Source: JAAEKA01 sp049299095 (lineage in GTDB: Bacteria > Chloroflexota > Anaerolineae > JAAEKA01). Taken from it: DNA of 64,000 nucleotides. The notes under the pieces are model-generated. The model did not search any database. It was not told where the DNA came from and saw only the letters and a list, made by a program, of their open reading frames with translations. The stretch covers positions 186,001 to 250,000 of the forward strand of contig JBAQWV010000041.1 in assembly GCA_049299095.1 (NCBI GenBank). Direction: 5' to 3'. Numbering within the stretch: the first letter of the stretch is position 1; each line of letters starts with the position of its first letter. The position numbers were made by a program, and so were the translations under genes. Below are positions 24,948 through 33,363 of this stretch, piece after piece.

Positions 24948-27548
24948 GTGAACAACGCGATTGAACGCTTGAAAAAGATTTTGAAGCTGGAACAGCAGCA
25001 AGGTTGCCGCAACAAAGCGGTGATTGGTGGTTTGGGGCGCTTGTCAGAACGCTGGCAACTGGACGCGTCCAAAGAAAGCACGCTCACCGGCCAGCAAGAG
25101 CTGGTTGATCAGATAGTCGTGCTGCTGAACCGCTATAACGGGCTGGACAGCACCACCGCGCGCAAAGACACCCTCGACCAGATCGCCGCGCTGGTGGCCC
25201 AGTGGGATCACCCGCCTGCGCCCCGCCCCGCGCCGCAAGAAACGCCCGTGCCCGCGCCGGTGGCGAAGCCAGTGGCACCGGCTGTAGTGACACAAAAACC
25301 AGCACCCTCCCCTGCGCCAGCACAAACGCCAAAGCCAGCGCCGGCCCCTGCGCCCAAGCGTCCAACCCCGCCCGCGCCCAAGCCGGCACCGCGCCCCCCC
25401 ACGCCAGCCATCGCATACGGCCCGGCCTATGCCAATGTGCGCCCCACGCCCGTGGGGTCTGCCAGCCTGAACGCCTCGCTCAATCGCCTGCAAGGGATCG
25501 GCACCGGTTACATGGAAAAGCTGGGCAAGATGAATGTCCGCACCGTGGGCGATCTGTTGTGGCTGCTGCCGCGCCGCTATGATGATTACCGCAACCTCAA
25601 GCAGATTTACCAACTGCGCGATGGCGAAACAGTGACGATTCTGGCGAACCTTTGGGACTTGAAAACCAAACGCCTGCCGGGCCGCGGGGCCACCCTCGTT
25701 TCGGGCGTCCTGGGCGATTCCACGGCCACGCTGGAAGTGACCTGGTTCAGCCCCTTTGTTGCCAAACAACTGCGCACCGGCCAGTCGTATGTGTTCAGCG
25801 GCAAGGTACAAAGCTACCGCGGTCGCCTGCAAATGAACAACCCTGAGTTCGAAGAACCGGATGCCGAATTGCTGCACACCGGTCGTCTGGTGCCGGTCTA
25901 CCCGCTGACCAAAGGCATTACCGCCCGCTGGATGCGCAACCTGCAAAAGCGCGTGGTAGACGAATGGGGCAAGCGCGTCCACGATTATCTACCGGAAAGC
26001 GTGCGCCAAAGCGCCGGGCTGCTGACCCTGAGCGAGGCGCTGGATCAGGTGCATTTTCCCGACGACAATGAAATGCTCCAGGCCGCGCGCCGTCGGCTGG
26101 CCTTCGACGAGCTATTTATGATCCAAATCGGCGTATTGCGCCAGCGCGCCGAGTACCGTGCGCTGCCCACGCAGCGGTTTCCACTGGACGCGGCCGCGCA
26201 GGCGGCCTTCGCAGGGGCGCTGCCCTTCCAGTTCACCGGCGCACAAACGCGCGCCACCGCTGATATTTTGCAGGACATGGCAGGCGACCGCCCAATGAGC
26301 CGCCTCGTACAGGGCGATGTGGGATCGGGCAAGACCGCCGTGGCCGCCAACGCCATGTGGGCCGTGGCAAACAACGGCGCACAAAGCGCGCTGATGGCCC
26401 CGACCGAAATCCTGGCCGAACAGCATTTCCGCGGCTTGAGCCGCCTGTTTACCGGGCTGGAGGTGCAAGGCCGCCCCGTGCGCGTTGGTCTGCTCACCGG
26501 CAACGTCAAAGGGCAAGAGCGCGCGGCCATGCTCAGCGGGCTGGCCGCCGGCGAAGTGGACATCGCGGTGGGAACCCATGCGCTGATTCAGGACAACGTG
26601 GCCTTTCACAACCTCGGCTTGGCGATCATTGACGAGCAGCACCGCTTTGGCGTGCGCCAGCGCGCAGTGCTGCACGAGCAGGCGATTGCAGAAGCGGGCC
26701 AGCCGGAAGACCCCGCGCCGCATCTGCTCGTGATGACCGCCACGCCAATCCCACGCACCCTGTCGTTGACGATCTTCGGCGATCTGGACGCATCGGTGAT
26801 TGACGAGATGCCACCGGGCCGCCAGCCGATCAAGACGCGCTGGATGCTACCCACCGAACGCGAGCGCGCCTACAGCTTCATCCGCCGCCAGGTGGAAACC
26901 GGACGGCAGGCGTTCATCATCTACCCGCTGGTGGAAGAATCGGAGAGCCTGAGCGCCAAAGCCGCCGTGCCAGAGTTTGAACACCTCTCGCGCGCGGTAT
27001 TCCCGCAGTTCAAGCTGGGCCTGCTGCATGGCCGCATGAAAAGCGCGGAAAAGGACGCGGTGATGCAGGCAATGCAGCGCGGCGACATTGATATTCTGGT
27101 GGCGACTTCGGTGATCGAAGTAGGTATTGATATTCCCAACGCCACAGTGATTTTGATCGAAGACGCGGAACGCTTCGGCCTGGCGCAGTTACACCAGTTC
27201 CGCGGGCGCGTAGGCCGCGGCCAGCACGCATCGTACTGCATCCTGATCTCGGAGGCGAGCACGCCGCACGCGGCCGAGCGTCTGCACGCGCTGGAACAAT
27301 CGCAGGATGGCTTTGCACTGGCCGAGAAGGACTTGCAATTGCGCGGCCCCGGCGATTTCTTTGGCACCCGCCAGAGTGGCCTGCCCGATCTGAAATTGGC
27401 GCAATTGAGCGACCTGCGCACGCTGGAGCAGGCGCGCACAGAAGCGGCCCGCCTACTGGCGGAAGACCCCGACCTGTCGCGACCCGAACATATTGCACTG
27501 GGCCGCAAAGCGCGCCAATTCTGGCGCGGCGACGGAGATGTGAGCTAA
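24948..27548 (+). CDS. recG: ATP-dependent DNA helicase RecG, with long N-terminal extension
   Basis: 866 residues versus ~690-700 for E. coli RecG. The first ~165 residues are extra: a helical segment (1-85) and an Ala/Pro-rich linker (~88-150). The wedge/OB domain starts near LQGIGTGYMEKLGKMNVRTV, then LPRRYDDYRNL. Helicase motifs are QGDVGSGKTAVA (I), APTEILAEQH (Ia), IIDEQHRFGVRQR (DEQH box, II), MTATPIPRTL (III), HGRMKSAEKD (IV) and VIEVGIDIPNA through QLHQFRGRVGRG (V-VI). It remodels stalled forks and Holliday junctions. The GTG at 24948 has GGGAG upstream. The stop overlaps coaD by one base. Confidence 0.95.
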   Translation: MNNAIERLKKILKLEQQQGCRNKAVIGGLGRLSERWQLDASKESTLTGQQELVDQIVVLLNRYNGLDSTTARKDTLDQIAALVAQWDHPPAPRPAPQETPVPAPVAKPVAPAVVTQKPAPSPAPAQTPKPAPAPAPKRPTPPAPKPAPRPPTPAIAYGPAYANVRPTPVGSASLNASLNRLQGIGTGYMEKLGKMNVRTVGDLLWLLPRRYDDYRNLKQIYQLRDGETVTILANLWDLKTKRLPGRGATLVSGVLGDSTATLEVTWFSPFVAKQLRTGQSYVFSGKVQSYRGRLQMNNPEFEEPDAELLHTGRLVPVYPLTKGITARWMRNLQKRVVDEWGKRVHDYLPESVRQSAGLLTLSEALDQVHFPDDNEMLQAARRRLAFDELFMIQIGVLRQRAEYRALPTQRFPLDAAAQAAFAGALPFQFTGAQTRATADILQDMAGDRPMSRLVQGDVGSGKTAVAANAMWAVANNGAQSALMAPTEILAEQHFRGLSRLFTGLEVQGRPVRVGLLTGNVKGQERAAMLSGLAAGEVDIAVGTHALIQDNVAFHNLGLAIIDEQHRFGVRQRAVLHEQAIAEAGQPEDPAPHLLVMTATPIPRTLSLTIFGDLDASVIDEMPPGRQPIKTRWMLPTERERAYSFIRRQVETGRQAFIIYPLVEESESLSAKAAVPEFEHLSRAVFPQFKLGLLHGRMKSAEKDAVMQAMQRGDIDILVATSVIEVGIDIPNATVILIEDAERFGLAQLHQFRGRVGRGQHASYCILISEASTPHAAERLHALEQSQDGFALAEKDLQLRGPGDFFGTRQSGLPDLKLAQLSDLRTLEQARTEAARLLAEDPDLSRPEHIALGRKARQFWRGDGDVS

Positions 27549-28039
27549 TGACGACTGCTTTGTATCCTGGCTCGTTTGATCCGATTCACAACGGCCATAT
27601 TGACATTGCCCAGCGCGCAGCACAGCTTTTCGACCGCGTGGTGGTGGCGATCTACGACAACCCGTCCAGCAAGCGGCTGCTGTTCAGCACCGAGCAGCGC
27701 GTCGCTCTGGCGCAAAACGTGCTGGGGCATCTGCCCGCGGTCGAGGTGATCCCCTACTTCGGCCTGACCGTAGACATTGCCCGCCGCGTTGGCGCGACCG
27801 CAATTGTGCGCGGCCTGCGCGCCAGCTCCGATTATGAATATGAAGCGCAGTTGGCCCACGCCAACAAGGCGTTGGCTCCCGAAGTTGACGCCGTCATGTT
27901 GTTGACCAGCTTGCACTATGCTTATTTGAGTGCAACGATTTTAAAAGAAGTGGCGACGCTGCATGGTGACATCAGCCAGTGGGCGCCGCCCGTGGTGCAG
28001 GAAGCGCTACGAACGCGCCTAGCAGCAAATCAGCGTTGA
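27548..28039 (+). CDS. coaD: Phosphopantetheine adenylyltransferase
   Basis: 163 residues, the normal CoaD size. It makes dephospho-CoA from ATP and 4'-phosphopantetheine, the penultimate CoA step. The nucleotidyl-transferase motif is ALYPGSFDPIHNGHIDIA with the HxGH signature as HNGH (residues 14-17), followed by RVVVAIYDNPSSK, VRGLRASSDYEYE and LTSLHYAYLSATILKEVA. The ATG overlaps the recG stop (TAATG), so it is translationally coupled to recG. Confidence 0.96.
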   Translation: MTTALYPGSFDPIHNGHIDIAQRAAQLFDRVVVAIYDNPSSKRLLFSTEQRVALAQNVLGHLPAVEVIPYFGLTVDIARRVGATAIVRGLRASSDYEYEAQLAHANKALAPEVDAVMLLTSLHYAYLSATILKEVATLHGDISQWAPPVVQEALRTRLAANQR

Positions 28040-28064
28040 CCTGCATTCCAAACAGTGCTATGCC
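28036..28064 (+). promoter_or_regulatory. Promoter at the end of coaD for the coiled-coil gene
   Basis: TTGACC (28036-28041), 17-nt spacer, TATGCC (28059-28064). The ATG at 28080 is 15 nt beyond, giving a very short leader. Confidence 0.45.
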
Positions 28065-28079
28065 GAGGTTTCCGTCGGC

Positions 28080-28538
28080 ATGGAGGGTAAGATCATAGAA
28101 CTTCAGCAACTCATCAACCAATTGGAAAGTGTTGTAAACCAGGCTAAGCGCGTGCCGCTGTCCCAAAGCATTATTGTGGACGAAGAATCATTACGCCGTG
28201 TCATTGATCAGATGCGCGTCTCCGTGCCCGACATCATCAAACAGGCCGAGCGCACGCTGGGCGAACGCGACCGCATCATCGCGCAGGCCAACGAAGAGGC
28301 TGCGCGCATCGTGCAGATGGGGCGCGAGCAAGCCACTGACATGATTGAGCATCACGAGCTGGTGGAAGATGCCCGCCGCCGCGCCAACGACATTCTCGTA
28401 GGCGCAGATCAGGAAACCGCGGGGATGCGCGCCGAAGCTGACCGCTACGCGCTGAATTCACTGCTTAGCCTGGCCGAGCAATTGACCCGCCTTGAGCGGG
28501 AAGTACAGAACGGCATCAGCTCGCTTCAAGGCAATTAA
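28080..28538 (+). CDS. Conserved coiled-coil protein of unknown function
   Basis: 152 residues, almost wholly helical, rich in Glu/Arg/Gln with no cysteine or membrane segment. The N terminus (IIELQQLINQLESVVNQAKRVPLS) is reminiscent of DivIVA/GpsB-type or ATP-synthase-b-like coiled coils, and the middle (ERTLGERDRIIAQANEEAARIV) has heptad spacing. Comparable proteins follow coaD in other Chloroflexota (from memory, not checked). A scaffold or envelope-division role is only a guess. The ATG at 28080 has no Shine-Dalgarno, consistent with the near-leaderless promoter. Confidence 0.65.
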   Translation: MEGKIIELQQLINQLESVVNQAKRVPLSQSIIVDEESLRRVIDQMRVSVPDIIKQAERTLGERDRIIAQANEEAARIVQMGREQATDMIEHHELVEDARRRANDILVGADQETAGMRAEADRYALNSLLSLAEQLTRLEREVQNGISSLQGN

Positions 28539-28564
28539 CCGACCAATTTCCTGACCCTGCCAGT

Positions 28565-28593
28565 TTGACAGACACCTAACGCTGGCCTATAAT
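28565..28593 (+). promoter_or_regulatory. Perfect-consensus promoter of the yceD-rpmF unit
   Basis: TTGACA (28565-28570), 17-nt spacer, TATAAT (28588-28593): 12 of 12 bases match. The leader to the ATG at 28652 is about 50 nt. Confidence 0.8.
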
Positions 28594-28651
28594 TCGTGGT
28601 CTGGCGCGCTCGCGCATGTTTGTTATGCGTAGCGTTGGCCTGCCGTGATCT

Positions 28652-29197
28652 ATGAACGAAGAAAAGAAACAATGGAATGTTGCGCAGTTGCTCAAAGAAC
28701 CTATCGGAGCAACGCGCACCTACGAAGCAATTGCAACCGTTCTGTACAATGAGCCTGGCATCAACCAGGTTGGTCCGCTGACCGGATCGGTTTCGCTATT
28801 GCGCACCAACGAAGGCGTTCTCGTCGAGGGGACGTTCAACGGTGTGGTGACAGTAGATTGTAGCCGGTGTCTGAAGCCAGTGCGGCAAGCCGTGACGGTT
28901 GACTTGGTGGAAGAGTTCAAGCCAACCCTCGATGTGGTGCGCGGGACTTACCTGTCCACCGACGAAGAGGACGCGGCGCTGTTGATTGACGATCACCACC
29001 TGCTGGACATCAGCGAAGTGCTGCGTCAGGCAGTGTTGTTGGCCGTACCGATGCAGGTATTATGCCGGCCTGATTGCGCCGGTTTTTGCCAGACCTGTGG
29101 ACAAGACCTAAACGAAGGCGATTGCGACTGTTCCGACGAAGAAGATGATCCTCGTTGGGATCAGTTAAGTGCGCTTTTAGAAGATATAAACAGTTAG
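28652..29197 (+). CDS. yceD: YceD family protein (DUF177), L32-linked
   Basis: 181 residues. DUF177 hallmarks: VDCSRCLKPV in the middle (CxxC) and a C-terminal CRPDCAGFCQTCGQDLNEGDC, followed by DPRWDQLSALL. In bacteria YceD sits directly before rpmF and is needed for normal 23S rRNA maturation in E. coli and plants; the same arrangement holds here (18-nt gap to rpmF). The Cys-rich tail suggests zinc binding, as in Gram-positive members. The ATG at 28652 has no strong Shine-Dalgarno. Confidence 0.9.
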   Translation: MNEEKKQWNVAQLLKEPIGATRTYEAIATVLYNEPGINQVGPLTGSVSLLRTNEGVLVEGTFNGVVTVDCSRCLKPVRQAVTVDLVEEFKPTLDVVRGTYLSTDEEDAALLIDDHHLLDISEVLRQAVLLAVPMQVLCRPDCAGFCQTCGQDLNEGDCDCSDEEDDPRWDQLSALLEDINS

Positions 29198-29214
29198 ATT
29201 AAAGGAGTAGTCTC

Positions 29215-29403
29215 ATGCCCCCATTGCCAAAGCGCAAAATTTCGAAGGGCCGCCGCGATCGTCGCCGCAGCCATGACGCGATCAGCAAGCCCAGCCTGGT
29301 GGAATGCCCCCAGTGCCACAACAAGCATCTGGCGCACCGGGTTTGCCCCAGCTGCGGCAGTTACCGCGGCCGCGCGGTGCTGTCCACTGAAGAAGAGAAG
29401 TAG
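29215..29403 (+). CDS. rpmF: 50S ribosomal protein L32
   Basis: 62 residues. It starts MPPLPKRKISKGRRDRRRSHD, with the zinc ribbon CPQCHNKHLAHRVCPSCGSYRGR (two CxxC pairs). The ATG at 29215 has AAAGGAG 9 nt upstream. Cotranscribed with yceD. Confidence 0.97.
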   Translation: MPPLPKRKISKGRRDRRRSHDAISKPSLVECPQCHNKHLAHRVCPSCGSYRGRAVLSTEEEK

Positions 29404-29405
29404 AA

Positions 29406-29436
29406 ACGATGACATGTCAGTTGGACATGTCATCGT
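29406..29436 (+). terminator. 13-bp perfect hairpin after rpmF
   Basis: ACGATGACATGTC (29406-29418) pairs with GACATGTCATCGT (29424-29436). The downstream sequence is pyrimidine-rich (TCCCCCTCTTTT), so it is either a terminator or a 3'-end stabilising hairpin. The gap 29437-29565 holds a second hairpin (GGGGGATTGG ... CCAAGTCCCCC, ~29513-29540) and no gene. Confidence 0.6.
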
Positions 29437-29565
29437 TCCCCCTCTTTTCGGGCGATTGGAGATATTTTGCCGACGGCGCGGGACTCTATCCGCGCAGCCG
29501 GCCACCTGACGGGGGATTGGCAACCAGGCCAAGTCCCCCGCTTTAGTTAAGCCGAGACCCCTCGC

Positions 29566-30510
29566 GTGAGCAAAACAGCTTTTCTCTTCCCCGGTCAAGG
29601 ATCGCAGGCGGTCGGTATGGCGCAGGCTTTAGCCGAGCGTTATCCCGTTGCCGCGGCGACAATGGCCGAAGCTGACGACGTCCTGGGAATTGCTCTGTCC
29701 GCGCTGTGTTACCACGGCCCGGAAGAGCTGCTGACCGACACGATCAATGCCCAGCCCGCCTTGCTAGCCTCTAGCGTGGCAACGTTGCGCGTTTTGCAGG
29801 AGGCACTGCCTGACCTGCCGGCCCCGGCACTGGTGGCTGGTCACAGCATGGGCGAATATTCGGCGCTGGTGGCCGCGGGCGCGCTCAGCTACGCCGACGG
29901 CCTGCGGTTGGTGCGCGAGCGCGGGCGGCTGATGAAGGAAGCGGGTGTGCGCGCGCCGGGCGGCATGGCAGCCCTGCTGGGGCTGGATGCCGCGGCTGTC
30001 GAGGCATTGTGTGCGGAGGCAGCCGCACAAACCCGCGGCGTAGTGCAGCTCGCCAACGATAATTGTCCCGGTCAAACGGTGATTTCCGGCGATTTTAATG
30101 CACTGGAAGCGGCGATGGAACTGGCGCGGCAGGCTGGCGCGAAGAAAATCGTGCGGCTGGCTGTCAGCATCGCGGCCCATTCGCCCTTGATGGAACCGGC
30201 CGCAGCCGCGCTGCGGGCTGCCGTCGAAGCAACGCCGATTGCCGTGCCTGCTGTACCAGTGATTGGTAACGTCCACGCTGAGCCGCTGCTCTCGGTGGCC
30301 GACGTTCGCGCGGATCTCGCCAGTCAGTTGACGGCCTCGGTGCGCTGGACCGAATCTATGCGTTACGCGGTCAGCCAGGGCGTAACCCGTGTGGTTGAGA
30401 TCGGTTCCGGCGACGTGCTGGCGAACTTGATGAAGCGCATTGACCGTGAGGTGCAGCGGCTAGCTGTGGGCGATCCCGATGGGGTCGAACGGCTGCGCGC
30501 GGCGCTGTAA
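29566..30510 (+). CDS. fabD: Malonyl-CoA:ACP transacylase
   Basis: 314 residues, the usual FabD length. It loads malonyl groups onto ACP for fatty acid synthesis. Visible: FLFPGQGSQAVGM near the start, the nucleophile elbow AGHSMGEYSA with Ser94, and the catalytic His205 in SIAAHSPLM; QLANDNCPGQTVISG is the conserved core before it. The GTG at 29566 is the only reasonable start and has only a weak Shine-Dalgarno. It is followed 51 nt later by fabG. Confidence 0.96.
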   Translation: MSKTAFLFPGQGSQAVGMAQALAERYPVAAATMAEADDVLGIALSALCYHGPEELLTDTINAQPALLASSVATLRVLQEALPDLPAPALVAGHSMGEYSALVAAGALSYADGLRLVRERGRLMKEAGVRAPGGMAALLGLDAAAVEALCAEAAAQTRGVVQLANDNCPGQTVISGDFNALEAAMELARQAGAKKIVRLAVSIAAHSPLMEPAAAALRAAVEATPIAVPAVPVIGNVHAEPLLSVADVRADLASQLTASVRWTESMRYAVSQGVTRVVEIGSGDVLANLMKRIDREVQRLAVGDPDGVERLRAAL

Positions 30511-30561
30511 CCAAGGCGTATTGGGTTCAGCAACCACCGCCAAACGATGCGAGGTTTTTAC

Positions 30562-31317
30562 ATGAACCGCTTTCAAGGAAAAGTTGCCATTGTGACCGGA
30601 GCGAGCCGTGGTATCGGCCGCGGCATTGCTATGCGGCTGGCGCAGGAAGGTGCGCGCGTGGTGGTAAACCACCGCGGCAGCGCCGAGGGCGCAGAAGAAA
30701 CCGCGCAATTGATCCGTGCGGCAGGCGGCGAGGCGCTGGTGATCCAGGCGGACATCAGCCAGTTCAACGAAGCGCAACGGCTGGTGCAGGAAACAATCGC
30801 CGCGTTTGGTCAGGTGGATGTGTTGGTGAATAATGCAGGCACCACCCGCGACACCTTGCTCATGATGATGAAAGAAGAGCAATGGGACACGGTGATTGAC
30901 ACCAACCTCAAGAGTGTCTTCAACTGCTGCAAAGCGGTGGCGCGGCCGATGGTCAAACGCAAGACCGGACGCATCGTCAACATCAGCAGCGTGTCAGGGC
31001 TGGCTGGCCAGGCAGGTCAAACCAACTACGCGGCCAGCAAAGCGGCTGTCATCGGCTTCACCAAATCGCTGGCCAAGGAGCTGGGCAGCCGCAACATCAC
31101 AGCCAACGTGGTGGCGCCGGGCTTTGTACCGACCGCGCTGACAGAAGGAATTCTGGCGGAAGGCGACAACACGCAGAAAGCCATCGAAGCCACGCCGCTG
31201 GGGCGCCTCGGCACGCCGGAAGACATTGCCGCGGCAGTGGCGTTTCTGGCGTCTGATGAAGCCAGCTTTATTACAGGGCAAGTGTTAAGTGTTGACGGCG
31301 GCCTGGTGATGCAATAG
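30562..31317 (+). CDS. fabG: 3-oxoacyl-ACP reductase
   Basis: 251-residue short-chain dehydrogenase of fatty acid elongation. The NADPH-binding TGASRGIGRGIA motif follows strand 1; DVLVNNAGTTRD, the tetrad Asn115, Ser143, Tyr156 and Lys160 (NYAASKAAV), and the C-terminal ITGQVLSVDGGLVM complete the FabG pattern. The ATG at 30562 is preferred over one five codons earlier because GAGG lies 7 nt before it. It directly follows fabD. Confidence 0.95.
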   Translation: MNRFQGKVAIVTGASRGIGRGIAMRLAQEGARVVVNHRGSAEGAEETAQLIRAAGGEALVIQADISQFNEAQRLVQETIAAFGQVDVLVNNAGTTRDTLLMMMKEEQWDTVIDTNLKSVFNCCKAVARPMVKRKTGRIVNISSVSGLAGQAGQTNYAASKAAVIGFTKSLAKELGSRNITANVVAPGFVPTALTEGILAEGDNTQKAIEATPLGRLGTPEDIAAAVAFLASDEASFITGQVLSVDGGLVMQ

Positions 31318-31337
31318 CCGCCCTGCCACGGTGACCT

Positions 31338-31712
31338 ATGAGCCAAGAATACGACATGCCGTTGGGCACGATTACGATTGCACCGAGTGTACTGAACACG
31401 ATTGTGCGCATGACCACGTTGAACCAGCCGGGCGTGTTACGACTGTCCTCGCGCACCCAGTCCGGGCTGCCGCGGCTGCGCGGCAAAAGCGCGCCGGATG
31501 AGGGCTTGCGCGTTGAGGTGCTGGAAAACGACACGGTTGCCGTGGATGTGCATGTAATCGCTGATCCTACGGCCAGCCTGACTGATTTGGGCAAGATTTT
31601 ACAGACCCAGATTGCCCGCGCACTAGAGTTGATGGTTGGAATGCAGACGCGCTCCGTGAACGTTTTTATTGATGAGGTTGAGTTCGACCCATCTAGCAAG
31701 AGTTCCTTATGA
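31338..31712 (+). CDS. Second Asp23/Gls24 family protein
   Basis: 124 residues. LGTITIAPSVLNTIVRMTTLNQPGVLRLSS near the start and NDTVAVDVHVIADPTASLTDLGK, then MQTRSVNVFIDEVEF, are the Asp23 core. It is a paralogue of the protein at 21921, more diverged from YloU. Its stop overlaps nusB (ATGA), the arrangement seen for Asp23-like genes before nusB in Gram-positives. Confidence 0.85.
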   Translation: MSQEYDMPLGTITIAPSVLNTIVRMTTLNQPGVLRLSSRTQSGLPRLRGKSAPDEGLRVEVLENDTVAVDVHVIADPTASLTDLGKILQTQIARALELMVGMQTRSVNVFIDEVEFDPSSKSSL

Positions 31713-32197
31713 AACTGCGACGCAAAGCCCGTATGGCTGTGCTGCAAGCATTGTATGAAGTGGATGTTGCCAACCATCCTGCGGGCGACGCGCTGGAATC
31801 GCGTTTACGCGACGAGCCACTGCCCCCGGCGGCTGAAACGTTCGCCCGTCAGTTGATGACGGGCATTTTATCCCATCGCCATCGTCTGAATGAGCTGATT
31901 ACGCGCTATGCACCGGAATGGCCGCTCGATCAGATGGCGGTGCTGGATCGCAACATTTTACGCATTGCTATTTTCGAGTTGAGCAATGCCGATCTGGACA
32001 CTCCTTCCAAAGTGGCGATCAACGAAGCGGTAGAGATGGCGAAAGTTTTCGGCAGCGACAGCAGCCCGCGCTTTATCAATGGCGTGCTGGGAGCGCTGAT
32101 GGCTGAAGCGCCGCGCCCAGAGTTGGGCAACGCTCTGCCGCCGGAAATGCAGGGTGGCTTGACGCCCGGCGCATCGCCCGAGGCAGCCGCGGCATGA
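31709..32197 (+). CDS. nusB: Transcription antitermination factor NusB
   Basis: 162 residues. It starts MKLRRKARMAVLQALYEVDV, with the RNA-binding N-terminal helix; PEWPLDQMAVLDRNILRIAIFEL and KVAINEAVEMAKVFGSDSSPRFINGVLG are the classic NusB blocks. It acts with NusE(S10) in rRNA antitermination. A ~20-residue Pro/Ala tail is extra. Overlaps both neighbours by 4 nt. Confidence 0.95.
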   Translation: MKLRRKARMAVLQALYEVDVANHPAGDALESRLRDEPLPPAAETFARQLMTGILSHRHRLNELITRYAPEWPLDQMAVLDRNILRIAIFELSNADLDTPSKVAINEAVEMAKVFGSDSSPRFINGVLGALMAEAPRPELGNALPPEMQGGLTPGASPEAAAA

Positions 32198-32532
32198 ATC
32201 TGTTTGGCGTTGGCAGCGGGGAGTTGATTCTGATCCTTGTGATCATCCTTTTGGTCATGGGGCCTGAACGCTTACCGCAGTTGGCCCGCCAATGGGGCAA
32301 AATCGTCCGCACCCTCTCCCAATTTACCCGCACCTGGCAACAATTCAACGCGGAACTCAATCGCCAGTTGACGCTGGAAGAGCGCGCCGAGCAGCAACGT
32401 CATACAGAGGCGCTGCGCGCCAAGGACAACGCGGACGCACCCACTGAAGCCAACGAAAATACAATTGCGCCGCCGCGTGATCCAGCCACAGACGCGCCTC
32501 TCGCACCGCCAGAGGAACCCCCGCATGACTAG
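32194..32532 (+). CDS. tatA: Twin-arginine translocase TatA/TatB subunit
   Basis: 112 residues: a very short N terminus, one hydrophobic helix (GELILILVIILLV), then the hinge MGPERLPQLARQWGK and an amphipathic helix, followed by a polar Ala/Glu/Pro-rich tail. This is the TatA/B family plan; the GPERLP hinge and tail length are closer to TatB, but in two-component systems one such protein serves both. It overlaps tatC, forming the pore complex for folded proteins with it. Confidence 0.88.
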   Translation: MNLFGVGSGELILILVIILLVMGPERLPQLARQWGKIVRTLSQFTRTWQQFNAELNRQLTLEERAEQQRHTEALRAKDNADAPTEANENTIAPPRDPATDAPLAPPEEPPHD

Positions 32533-33259
32533 CCAATCGCAATGGGAGCTGCCGGAAACGCTGCAAGCGCTGCTGCCGCACCTGAACGAGCTGCGGCGAC
32601 GGCTGTTTGTAGCGATTATTGCCCTGGCTGTCAGCACGGGGCTGGCGTTTTTGATTGCACCGCGCTTGCTGGCGCTGCTGGCGGTGCCGATTGGCGGGCT
32701 GGGGAACCTGCAAGCCATTGAGCTGACCGAACCAATCAGCGTATACATGCGCGTGGCGTTGATGGGTGGAGCGATCCTGGCAATGCCGGTGATCGTTTAC
32801 CAGGTAGTTGCCTTCATCGTACCGGGGCTATTGCCGCACGAAAAACGTGGCCTGTACATTGCCTTGCCGTTCATCTTCCTTTCGTTTCTGGCAGGTGCAG
32901 CCTTTGCCTACTTCGTGATGTTGCCCACAGCCGTGCCGTTTCTGGCTAATTTCGGCGGCATTGAGGGCAATTTCCGCATCAGCAGCTACGTCAGTTTTAC
33001 CACGCGGCTGATTTTGTGGGTGGGGGTGGCCTTCGAATCGCCGTTGATCATTGCGCTGCTGGCGCGGCTGGGCATCGTAACACCGCAAGCGCTGCGCAAG
33101 GGCTGGCGTGTGGCAATTGTCGTGATTGCTGTCATCGCTGCATTGATTACCCCCACGGTTGACCCGGTGAACATGGGCATCGTGATGCTGCCCCTGATTG
33201 TGTTGTACCTGCTCAGCATTGTGCTGGCTGGCTGGATGTATCAAAAACGTAATGAGTAG
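32525..33259 (+). CDS. tatC: Sec-independent translocase TatC
   Basis: 244 residues with six membrane segments. It starts after a polar N terminus with LLPHLNELRRRLFVAII (the conserved HLxELRxR signal-binding motif); FIVPGLLPHEKRGLY, FLAGAAFAYFVMLP and the glutamate in VAFESPLIIALL match TatC. The ATG at 32525, overlapping the tatA stop, gives the standard length; an open frame starting 20 codons earlier is inside tatA. Confidence 0.95.
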   Translation: MTSQSQWELPETLQALLPHLNELRRRLFVAIIALAVSTGLAFLIAPRLLALLAVPIGGLGNLQAIELTEPISVYMRVALMGGAILAMPVIVYQVVAFIVPGLLPHEKRGLYIALPFIFLSFLAGAAFAYFVMLPTAVPFLANFGGIEGNFRISSYVSFTTRLILWVGVAFESPLIIALLARLGIVTPQALRKGWRVAIVVIAVIAALITPTVDPVNMGIVMLPLIVLYLLSIVLAGWMYQKRNE

Positions 33260-33363
33260 CGCCTACTGCGTGATGCCGCTGGAATTCAGTTCGTCTAGTT
33301 GGCCGTCGCAACAGTCCACGCAGTACGCATACGCAACCATTCTGAACAAAGGAGTTCAAAGCA

